In this document: piece by piece, positions 55,613 through 63,096 of the stretch
Position numbering within the stretch: position 1 is the stretch's first letter
Layout: each line of letters begins with the position of its first letter
Origin: a virus
Virus record (IMG/VR): IMGVR_UViG_3300037808_002131
Location: 30,370-94,369 of that record
Reading direction: 5' to 3' (one strand)
Length of the DNA: 64,000 bases
Notes under the pieces: generated by a model
Databases searched by the model: none
The model's input: only the letters and a program-made list of their open reading frames with translations
Told to the model about the DNA's origin: nothing
Made by a program: the position numbers and the translations under genes

Positions 55613-57640
55613 TTATAACCCAGAATCTATCTTGCGTCTTCTATCTGCATAATTTTTAATTGCTTTTTGTGCTATGGCGTCACCGCAAGTTTCACATGTA
55701 ATATTTAATCGAAGCTCTCTTGTATCTTGTCTGGCCGCCGGAGGTGCCTGCGGCTCTGTTGTGGTTCTTCGCCCAGGAGTTATGGATGCTGCTTGTGGAA
55801 CTACTGCACCAAGTTTGGGTCTGCCGGTTGCAGCTGGAACTTCCTTTACTCTTCCTTCTTTTGCAGGCTCCTGTTTTTCGTCGGCGGGTTCAATTTTCTT
55901 TTTGAGCGCCATAATTGCCGTTCCCAAGCTTTTCGCAAACTCTTTCAACTTCTTTGTTGATGACACGGTTGCCACTGAATAACTTCTAAATACCTGTAGA
56001 GCAGATCTGCGCGGAGAGGTGCCTTCGACTTGTGCAAATGCATCTTCACGAGTTTCTTTCATCCTTTCCGCTCTGCCTGGAAGAACTTCTCTAGCCAACT
56101 CGGCGGCTGTTTTTGAAGTGGAAACTTTAATTAATTCCAGCTCATTTATCATTGAATTAAATTGACTGGAATGCCTTTCTTGTATCTTTGTTCCAAGATC
56201 AACTTTGTCTGCCAAATTTTTATCTTCTTGTTTTAAAATTTTAGCAAACTCCCCTGGATCCTGTTGCTGCAAAGCTCTAATGATTAATTGAGCTTGACGC
56301 TCATTTTGAGCAATTGCGTTTGGACCCTGAGTTAGGAGCTGTAGCTGTTTTGTATACTGCCTTGCACCTCCCTCTGTTGCAGCCGCTTCTTCCAGGCCAA
56401 CAATTCTTCGCCCAAATTGCCTTCTTAAAGATTTCTCTACATCCTGAAATACAGCGCCAAGGTCCCCCTTCTCCAGGGCTAAGCTCATTTTAAAAGCACC
56501 CCGCAGGCCTCCCACTCCACCGGCCATACCCGAAGTAAATGCCCTTTGCGCTATAGTCATTTGAGATATATTACGTGTAACACCCTGTACTAATTGTGAA
56601 ATTGCTCTGGGTCCAATATTAGAGCCTTTCAATGCATCGCTAAAACGACCAAGTATTCCTAAGACCCCTTTTGTATTGTCTCCAAAAAACTTAAAACTAT
56701 CAGCAGCTGAATTTGTATATTCTTGCACTGTCCTTAACGGAAGTCCTAATTTGTCAGCCGCGACGCTCATATTAGAAATAAACTTAAGAGCCCCTTCACC
56801 TTTTATACCAAGATTGTCAAAAGCTTGTGTTTGCAATTGTATAACTTTTGATAGACTTTGACCTGTGCCTGCGGCCAAACGGACTCTTGCGGCAAACATT
56901 GACATTTTTGCTCCGACACCACCCGGACCTGCAACTTTCGTGCTAAAAGTATCAAGCCTATCGGGAAGTTCTTTTAATGAATCTTCAAACTTTGCAACTT
57001 GACCTATAGTTAGACCGCTTTCATTTGCCAGCGCTTTAAGATTTCCAATATAACCTAATGTCGTATTTCCAAGATTGTCTATACTGCTACCCATGCCTTC
57101 AAGCATCATGGAAAATTGCCCTGCCGCAGCGGCTCTTTGCATGAAGCTAGCTTCCAAATTATTGAACTGATCAGCTGCCTTGGCAGTGTCTTCGCCAAGT
57201 TTTTTAATGCCTTCAAGTATCTTTCCGTCAAAGGTTTTTCTTAAGCTTTCAGGAAGTAACTTAAGTGCCTTATCAAATTGTTTAAAGCTTGTTTCCGCAG
57301 AGGCAAATTCGTTACCAACCGATGACCAGCCCCCTCCAAGATTTTTAAGCTCTTTACCTACCCCCAACAGGCCAAGCCTTTGAGCAGCCATGACTTCCCC
57401 AACTTTCTTGCCAAGGTTTTTTAGTGAATTCGAAAGCTCTGGAGAGATTTTGATGTCAGCTAGCTTTGCCAAGTGATCTTTTGCTATCCGAGCTTTACTT
57501 CCAGCCGCCACAAAAGACTTTCCAAGGTTAGAAAGTTGAGCCATAAGCTTATTAGCAAAATCATTATCGCCTAACTGGCCAAGCGACTTTTTTATCTCGT
57601 CAATTTGACGCTGTATTTCTTTTAAATTTAGATCTGCCAT
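55613..57640 (-). CDS. Tail tape measure protein (675 aa)
   Basis: Sets tail length and travels with DNA ejection. Mostly helical, with coiled-coil-like heptads at the start (LNLKEIQRQIDEIKKSLGQL) and many Ala/Gly/Phe-rich segments (AGTGQSLSKVIQLQTQAFDN; GGVGGLRGAFKMSLALEKG). It follows the frameshifted chaperone, the standard tape-measure position. A C-terminal CETCGD pair and an Ala/Pro-rich linker near 590-650 are visible. At about 0.15 nm per residue, it predicts a tail of about 100 nm, short for such a large baseplate. Confidence 0.8.
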   Translation of the reverse strand: MADLNLKEIQRQIDEIKKSLGQLGDNDFANKLMAQLSNLGKSFVAAGSKARIAKDHLAKLADIKISPELSNSLKNLGKKVGEVMAAQRLGLLGVGKELKNLGGGWSSVGNEFASAETSFKQFDKALKLLPESLRKTFDGKILEGIKKLGEDTAKAADQFNNLEASFMQRAAAAGQFSMMLEGMGSSIDNLGNTTLGYIGNLKALANESGLTIGQVAKFEDSLKELPDRLDTFSTKVAGPGGVGAKMSMFAARVRLAAGTGQSLSKVIQLQTQAFDNLGIKGEGALKFISNMSVAADKLGLPLRTVQEYTNSAADSFKFFGDNTKGVLGILGRFSDALKGSNIGPRAISQLVQGVTRNISQMTIAQRAFTSGMAGGVGGLRGAFKMSLALEKGDLGAVFQDVEKSLRRQFGRRIVGLEEAAATEGGARQYTKQLQLLTQGPNAIAQNERQAQLIIRALQQQDPGEFAKILKQEDKNLADKVDLGTKIQERHSSQFNSMINELELIKVSTSKTAAELAREVLPGRAERMKETREDAFAQVEGTSPRRSALQVFRSYSVATVSSTKKLKEFAKSLGTAIMALKKKIEPADEKQEPAKEGRVKEVPAATGRPKLGAVVPQAASITPGRRTTTEPQAPPAARQDTRELRLNITCETCGDAIAQKAIKNYADRRRKIDSGL

Positions 57641-57672
57641 AATATAGCTTTAATATTTTCTTTGTTAATATT

Positions 57673-58023
57673 TTACTTTTTTCGTCTTCTTCGTCTTCTG
57701 GGCTTCGATCTTTCTCTTTCTTTTTGTTTCTCGATATCATTCATCATCATTTGAGTTGAAGCTTCAAAATCTGTATCTGAAGATGAATAATCAGGATTTT
57801 CATCATCAATCATTTTCTGAGCCATTTCATGATTAGAAAAAGCTCCATTTAAAATGGCAAAATAACGCTCCGATTCATTCTTCTCCACATAATCTTGCTT
57901 CCAACTTTCATACATCCATAATTTCATTAAAGGATCTAGATCTTCTATCCATGGATCATTAGGAAGCTTTGAAAAGGTCTTACATAAGAACCACAGAAAT
58001 CTATGATCTGGATCCTTTATTAT
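57673..58023 (-). CDS. -1 frame extension of the tail assembly chaperone (gpGT-like)
   Basis: This frame is open from the A7 run at 58023-58029 down to 57673. Shifted product continues ...VDSVKK into IIKDPDHRFLWFLCKT, FSKLPNDPWIED, LMKLWMYESW and ends with an Arg/Lys tail (KPRRRRRRKK), giving a 319-residue fusion (203 + 116). Independent start at ATG 57927 would lose the well-formed first third and has no ribosome site, so fusion by frameshift is the preferred reading. Such products chaperone the tape measure in lambda-like and contractile phages. Confidence 0.82.
   Translation of the reverse strand: MIKDPDHRFLWFLCKTFSKLPNDPWIEDLDPLMKLWMYESWKQDYVEKNESERYFAILNGAFSNHEMAQKMIDDENPDYSSSDTDFEASTQMMMNDIEKQKERERSKPRRRRRRKK
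57932..58015 (-). promoter_or_regulatory. Candidate stimulatory stem downstream of the frameshift site
   Basis: Minus-strand GGATCCAGATC (58015-58005) can pair with GATCTAGATCC (57942-57932), 10 of 11 pairs with one C-A mismatch. It starts 7 bases after the A7 run, which is the typical distance for a frameshift stimulator. The loop is long (62 bases). Seen by eye only; no energy was computed. Confidence 0.45.
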
Positions 58024-58631
58024 TTTTTTACAGAATCTACCGCTTCTGCAACTTCCTCTTTGGAGGAATTATCTTTCAAACCATATTTTTCCTCAGTTTC
58101 CTCAACCAAAAGCAAGTATTGTTTATATAAAATATCAACAACATTCTCTTCTAACTCATGAATAAAATTAACCTTATCCTTCATTGATGAGCTTCCGATT
58201 ACATCATTAATATCATGCCCGTCGATAAGATAAAGAGAGCGCGCCAAAGTATTAGCCCTTAACTCAAAAGTAAGGGTGACATCTTGAAGATGAGACACAT
58301 CCAATAACACCTGCCTTAACTCCCGAGATTTGAGAGTTCTAAGGGAAAACTGGACATTCTCAAAGGAGAAATCTTTTGTATTTCTACCTATTCCAGTTAG
58401 AATTTCCACCCGTTGCTTCGAATTAAAAGAAATGTTTTGTGCCGCTCGTAATTCCTCAATCTTTCGCCTTCGCAATGCCTCATAATCAACCTGCTCACCG
58501 GGCGAAACTGATGCAGCTTGGGGGCCGGGACCTTGCGCCTGACCTGAGCTATCTTCTACTGTAAAAACCTTTTGATTCTGGGGGCCTGAAGAAAAAGTTG
58601 TCTTACCAATGGGACTTTCTATCTCTGCCAT
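58020..58631 (-). CDS. Tail assembly chaperone, unshifted form (gpG-like, 203 aa)
   Basis: The zero-frame product of 203 residues. N-terminal 50 residues are Ser/Gln/Pro-rich and probably flexible. Core runs DYEALRRRKIEELRAAQNI, VLLDVSHLQDVTLTFELRAN and ends with EEVAEAVDSVKK. It sits between tail tube and tape measure, the place of gpG/gpGT pairs. The last codons GTA AAA AAA then TAA form the slippery heptamer. A ribosome site AGAAGG precedes its ATG. Larger fusion needed for tail assembly is inferred from other phages. Confidence 0.8.
   Translation of the reverse strand: MAEIESPIGKTTFSSGPQNQKVFTVEDSSGQAQGPGPQAASVSPGEQVDYEALRRRKIEELRAAQNISFNSKQRVEILTGIGRNTKDFSFENVQFSLRTLKSRELRQVLLDVSHLQDVTLTFELRANTLARSLYLIDGHDINDVIGSSSMKDKVNFIHELEENVVDILYKQYLLLVEETEEKYGLKDNSSKEEVAEAVDSVKK
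58023..58029 (-). promoter_or_regulatory. Slippery heptamer A-AAA-AAA for -1 ribosomal frameshifting
   Basis: The run of seven A on the minus strand lies in frame as GTA AAA AAA, directly before the TAA of the 203-residue frame. Both tRNAs can re-pair after a one-base backward slip. The -1 frame is then open for 116 codons. Confidence 0.8.
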
Positions 58632-58706
58632 TTTTCACCTTCTTGTATTAAAAATATGAACAATAAAAATTATAAATTATAATCTTTATTGCTATAGTAT
58701 ATAACA

Positions 58707-58742
58707 AAATATCCGCACCAAGATAATTTGGTGCGGATATTT
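58707..58742 (-). terminator. Strong terminator after the tail tube gene
   Basis: Perfect 14-bp arms (58707-58720 and 58729-58742; core ATCCGCACCA) around an 8-base loop. On the minus strand ATTTTGTTAT follows. It lies 24 bases after the tube gene, within a 134-base gap. It may reduce readthrough from the abundant sheath and tube genes to the chaperone and tape measure genes. The rest of the gap is AT-rich leader. Confidence 0.75.
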
Positions 58743-58765
58743 AAAGTATCGAATTTTATAAAATA

Positions 58766-59398
58766 TTATCCGTCAATAAAGGCATTTAAGAGGCCAGCGG
58801 CATCAAGGGCGCCGCGATACTTACCTCGGTCAGCCTCTCTTTCAAAAGGATTAACAAAGACAGGACCGCCATTGCCATTTCCAGCCGCGCTTACTACGTT
58901 ACCATTTGTAGAAGCAATAATACTGTAGATGGACTCTGCCTGCCAACCCATCGTTTCAGCGATAATAAAACTTTCCGCGCTGTAGGTGTAACTTACACTA
59001 TTGACCCAAACATTTTTAATTGTTGTGATAATTGCGTTATTCTCATCAGAATCAGCAAAAATATCATGTATTTCAATGTCAAAAGGTATTCTTTGAGCGT
59101 GAACATGAACGTATCCACGATCAAATGCCTCCAAAATACGTTGCTTATCAAAGCGTGTTCTATTGCAACTTCCAGCTATTGTTGTACTTGACTGAGGGGC
59201 ACTGTCAATGAGGCCGTCTGTCCCTACCTCTGCGATAGGCGCAATCGTCCTAGTTTCATTGACCTGTAAACTTTGCACGGCACCAACAATATTACCACCG
59301 CCAACCTTAATTATGATGTTAGTTGATAAATGAGTCGCCGTTCTATTATTACCTTGCGCGTCATCGAAAGCGGTTTTTGTATTACGAGCTGATGCCAT
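58766..59398 (-). CDS. Tail tube protein
   Basis: 210 residues, beta-rich, directly after the sheath as in most contractile tails. Recognisable features are KVGGGNIVGAVQSLQVNETR, IAEVGTDGLIDSAPQS and later IYSIIASTNGNVVSAAGNGN, typical of gp19-like or T4-type tube proteins. A GAGGAA ribosome site precedes the ATG, and a strong terminator follows, both common for an abundant structural gene. Family level is fairly sure; no cleavage or signal segment is seen. Confidence 0.8.
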   Translation of the reverse strand: MASARNTKTAFDDAQGNNRTATHLSTNIIIKVGGGNIVGAVQSLQVNETRTIAPIAEVGTDGLIDSAPQSSTTIAGSCNRTRFDKQRILEAFDRGYVHVHAQRIPFDIEIHDIFADSDENNAIITTIKNVWVNSVSYTYSAESFIIAETMGWQAESIYSIIASTNGNVVSAAGNGNGGPVFVNPFEREADRGKYRGALDAAGLLNAFIDG

Positions 59399-59416
59399 AT
59401 ATTATTCCTCAATAAA

Positions 59417-61876
59417 TTAGAGCAAACCTATGCTTACCTTAATATAAATCCAGTTAACTGGGTAAACTGGCTGAATTGCTACAGTTATATTCCATTGACG
59501 AGGCTCAACCTCATCCCGAACAACCTTCAAATCTCTGAAGTCTGTAATTAGTTTCGCGGAGATAAAGCTCGTTACCACATTATTCGCACGAGCCATCAAG
59601 GAGCCCTGTGTTGTCTCATCTTCGGCAGTACCAATAAAGCCAGTAAAAGCAGCTCTCATGCTCTTAGAGACTCTATCTCTAATGAAGACAATGCTTATCT
59701 CCTCCTCCTCTGGGAATCCACTTTGGGTTGTGGTCTTTCCCCAAATAACTCGGCCGCCGCCTGCGACCGGCTGAAGTACCGTCGCACCTGCTACTGCCAA
59801 GTTTTCCAAAGTAATTGGTCTGTAAAGCTTGTCTCGTAAGATTGAGAAGCCTGTCAAGACCTTGTTGGTAAGAGGTACTGACACAAGCGGAATGCCTGAC
59901 AAGAAGCCTCCAGCCGCTGCGGCTTGGAAAAAACCGTCAACCTTCACTCTATCAGCTCCAATTTGAACAACAACTTCATCTGGGTAAAAATAAACCACTC
60001 TGAAGGTGTTGCCATAATTATCTGGAATGCCATAATCTGTTAAGTCTTCAATGTTACCAGCCAAAACCTCAGTAACATCATCGCCTTGAATGCCCTCTAG
60101 AACACCCAAGTCTTCAACGGCGGCGGGCTCCGCTCCAGTAACATTTTCAGGCGTGAGACCTGCAATTGCTCCAATAAACAAGACCCTTTCTTTGCGATTC
60201 TTGATATTACTCATGGTTTCGCAATGAATTCTTGCAGCTTGGAAAATAGCACTTATTGTCTGAGAAGGAAGTGGGACTACGATATCACAATCAATCTTCT
60301 CTAAGGCCTCTAAGCCTGCCTGCCAACCTGGGTCAAAGAAATCTGCATCCTTAGTGTCAACAACCGTAGCTCGAAGTGATTCCCCGGCGCTTAGCGCTAA
60401 GTCATCTGTAAACAAAATTACAGAGCTTTGATCTGAGCTATCAATAACTTCAAACTCAATGCCAGTCTCAGCGGTGAATGGCACAAGACCAACAATTGTA
60501 GCCTTCCCATCAGTCACTGCGGAAATAGAATATGTCCCAGCATTTGCAGCTGGTGACAGTATCTTTACACTTCTGGTTGGACTTAAGTCATCTAATGTAA
60601 ATAGAACTGTATCACTGCTCAGCTCAGCTGTAGTGGTTGGTACGCCCACTACTAACGCGCCATCATCTCCTTGTTTTTGAACAGAATCCTTTAAGATGAC
60701 TGTGTAAGAATAAGTGTAGGCTGGACCAAAGTGAAAGCTATTAGGATCTGCTGTAATCGCAGGATCATAAAATGCAACCTTATTAGGTACAATTTGTGTC
60801 TCTGTCTCTGTGATAGGATCCGTCACAAAGAAATTTATATTTGATCCTGTGTCAGGCGTTACATTCAAAGGTAAGGGGAACGAAAGATCATCCGCCGTAG
60901 CACCACCTGATGCCGATTCCTCTAATAAATATGAAACTCTTCTCGGCAAGCTAGGAGCACACTGAAGCGCCCAAACACCTGGCGGCCCATTTGCAAAAGC
61001 CAATTGCGCGCCAAGAGTTAGCCGATTTGCCAGACTAGCCTGACCGTGCTTTTGAGCTAATAAATCAATATCACTAAAGAATTGAGGGTCATTTAATTCT
61101 GCTTCAGAAATATAAGTAGCTACGAGAGAGTCACCTGCCTGCAATGCTCCGCTCTGAACCTCAATAGTAAATACATCACCCTCAATAAAGGCACTTGAAC
61201 CTTCTGTTATTGAAAATTGTAAAATCGTATTATCATTTACAACGCCATTCGACTCCCAAACTACCTGATTTCCATTGTCATCAAGAATATTGCCACTTAC
61301 AGAGCCAGTTGCTATAAACTTAGCATATCCATCAATTGGATTTCCATAACCATCTCTACGAACAGATGTGCAGCGAACAGTCCACGTTTCTGTAGGAGCG
61401 TTTAAATCAATTAACGTAAGGCCATTTATAGTGCCATTACCAACATTGATAGCATTTGGCTTATAAAAGGAGCCGCCCTGATCAACTAATGATGCTGTTT
61501 GGAGTTCAATACGACCATTACTAATATCAATTCTATAATCAAAAGAGGAGCTAAATCCAGGACTTGAAGGCGTAAATACCTGCTCTAAACCTACGAGAGG
61601 AATTCCATTCTTAAAAAGAGTTGTTCTATTCGAGACAACAGGCACAAAACTTAATAAAAAGTGCCTACCATCACTGTTGTTTGTGGATGAGTAAGCAGGA
61701 TTTAAACCATCATTGCCACCGCCAACAGCTGCGGATATTAATACTTCTTCACGAGCGCCTTCTCCAAGAATAGCCGTAAGTCTAACTCCGCCAGGTACAG
61801 CAACGCCCCGTGAATTAGTGACAACCTCGCTATAGACGCCTGGAAGTGCGTTAGTCGCTCCAGGAAAGTTTGGCAT
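59417..61876 (-). CDS. Tail sheath protein (819 aa)
   Basis: The contractile sheath. It starts PNFPGATNALPGVYSEVVTN and ends in a sheath-type C-terminal domain (FISAKLITDFRDLKVVRDEV then PRQWNITVAIQPVYPVNWIY), the part that forms the interlocking mesh. At 819 residues it exceeds T4 gp18 (659), with a beta-rich insertion in the outer domain, including RRDGYGNPIDGYAKF near 175. Strong GAGGG ribosome site. Followed 18 bases later by the tube gene. Confidence 0.87.
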   Translation of the reverse strand: MPNFPGATNALPGVYSEVVTNSRGVAVPGGVRLTAILGEGAREEVLISAAVGGGNDGLNPAYSSTNNSDGRHFLLSFVPVVSNRTTLFKNGIPLVGLEQVFTPSSPGFSSSFDYRIDISNGRIELQTASLVDQGGSFYKPNAINVGNGTINGLTLIDLNAPTETWTVRCTSVRRDGYGNPIDGYAKFIATGSVSGNILDDNGNQVVWESNGVVNDNTILQFSITEGSSAFIEGDVFTIEVQSGALQAGDSLVATYISEAELNDPQFFSDIDLLAQKHGQASLANRLTLGAQLAFANGPPGVWALQCAPSLPRRVSYLLEESASGGATADDLSFPLPLNVTPDTGSNINFFVTDPITETETQIVPNKVAFYDPAITADPNSFHFGPAYTYSYTVILKDSVQKQGDDGALVVGVPTTTAELSSDTVLFTLDDLSPTRSVKILSPAANAGTYSISAVTDGKATIVGLVPFTAETGIEFEVIDSSDQSSVILFTDDLALSAGESLRATVVDTKDADFFDPGWQAGLEALEKIDCDIVVPLPSQTISAIFQAARIHCETMSNIKNRKERVLFIGAIAGLTPENVTGAEPAAVEDLGVLEGIQGDDVTEVLAGNIEDLTDYGIPDNYGNTFRVVYFYPDEVVVQIGADRVKVDGFFQAAAAGGFLSGIPLVSVPLTNKVLTGFSILRDKLYRPITLENLAVAGATVLQPVAGGGRVIWGKTTTQSGFPEEEEISIVFIRDRVSKSMRAAFTGFIGTAEDETTQGSLMARANNVVTSFISAKLITDFRDLKVVRDEVEPRQWNITVAIQPVYPVNWIYIKVSIGLL

Positions 61877-61940
61877 TTATATCCCTCTTTTGCTCAATAA
61901 AATAAGTCATAGATTAACGATAATATATTGTATTATTACC

Positions 61941-61970
61941 TAACATTATTCCTAATTATTGCTAATTATT
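61941..61970. repeat. Three tandem 10-bp repeats upstream of the sheath gene
   Basis: Plus-strand units TAACATTATT, CCTAATTATT and GCTAATTATT follow each other with 10-base period, 65 bases before the sheath ATG, in a 120-base gap that otherwise holds only AT-rich DNA and the ribosome site. The helical-turn period would suit a protein-binding site, but function is unknown. Confidence 0.45.
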
Positions 61971-61996
61971 GCCAAATAGATTTAACATTGATTTTT

Positions 61997-62788
61997 TCAC
62001 AGATCAGATAGAGCGTCTAATAATTCGACGGTTGTATTTATTTGCATGTTTTCTGCATATCTTGGCGGCTCAGATTCAACATTACCAATATCAACACAAA
62101 TATTAATTATATTAATTACAGAATCAACTGGAATTTTTCTTCTCCATTCACTTCTAATATCAAACGTAATTGATTGTCTGAACAATTTATCATTTCGATC
62201 TTCTGACTCAGAGGGACCTCCAACAGAAACTTGCTTTATTACAACCCCAGAATCAATCATTTCTTGATGCCTTAAGTCAACGAATAACAAAGAAACAAGC
62301 TCAACTATCTCATCTCTTGATCTTAAAGAACGAGTTATAACATCTACAGTTACACTTCCCTCCCAAGCGCCACTTCTAACAAAAAAACTAGGCGTAGAAA
62401 CCAATTTTTCATTGCCATATCCATCTACATATCTAATGTTCTTCCATTCAACAACACCACGATTACGACTCATTGATATTGGAACATAATTAGCTCCATT
62501 ACTTTTTATATAAAGACCCGGATAATAAGCCACATCAAAGCGAAAATATTCACCAATAAATAATCTTGTTGTTTCATCATCATAAAGACCTGCATCACGA
62601 GGAAGCCCCGTATGATCAGGGGTATTTGGAAAGCCCCAGGCATCACGGCTATAATGATAATATGAGCCTTCGGAGAAAAAATTTCTTAATGTTTCAATAA
62701 ATAATTGCTTAGGATATGATACCTGTGTGTTTTGAACATAATCATACAAATGATATAAATCTGTTTTGAATGTATTCGAGGTACCCAT
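61997..62788 (-). CDS. Tail terminator/completion-like protein (263 aa)
   Basis: Located just before the sheath, where neck and tail-completion proteins lie. Not matched to a family with certainty. It is alpha/beta with aromatic-rich segments (SEGSYYHYSRDAWGFPNTPD) and one DGYG near 120. A T4 gp15/gp3-type terminator role is inferred from location and size. Confidence 0.55.
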   Translation of the reverse strand: MGTSNTFKTDLYHLYDYVQNTQVSYPKQLFIETLRNFFSEGSYYHYSRDAWGFPNTPDHTGLPRDAGLYDDETTRLFIGEYFRFDVAYYPGLYIKSNGANYVPISMSRNRGVVEWKNIRYVDGYGNEKLVSTPSFFVRSGAWEGSVTVDVITRSLRSRDEIVELVSLLFVDLRHQEMIDSGVVIKQVSVGGPSESEDRNDKLFRQSITFDIRSEWRRKIPVDSVINIINICVDIGNVESEPPRYAENMQINTTVELLDALSDL

Positions 62789-62873
62789 TTATCTCACAAC
62801 TAAAATAATATATCTATTTTTTATATCTTAATATGTATTCATTGCATTTACATTGAAATTAATAAATTAAGAA

Positions 62874-63077
62874 TTAGCCTTTGAAATCTGAGTATCGAAG
62901 CCACTCAAATTCATAACCCTCACTTTCAGGATCAAAGCCAAGCTCTCTTAAAATATCTTTAGCTTTTTTAATTCTGTCATCTCCGATCTTACAATCACAA
63001 TACACCCTCATGACTATCGTTCTATAAACTTGAATAAATCCATAACCCTTACAGATTTTGCACGCCAAGAAGGACAT
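62874..63077 (-). CDS. Small zinc-finger protein (67 aa)
   Basis: A short protein with a DnaJ-like cysteine pattern: ACKICKGYGFIQVYRT followed by VYCDCKIGDD, giving CxxC plus CxC. The C-terminal half is helical (RIKKAKDILRELGF). It is in line with tail genes, with 85 and 19 base gaps. Function unknown; it could be a folding helper or regulator. Confidence 0.55.
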   Translation of the reverse strand: MSFLACKICKGYGFIQVYRTIVMRVYCDCKIGDDRIKKAKDILRELGFDPESEGYEFEWLRYSDFKG

Positions 63078-63096
63078 TATATTACAGGATAATCAC

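Noticed and set aside
57673-57927. Independent 84-aa gene starting at ATG 57927
   Set aside because: No ribosome site; the frame is open from the slippery run at 58023 and the upstream part reads like real protein, so it is the end of a frameshift product.
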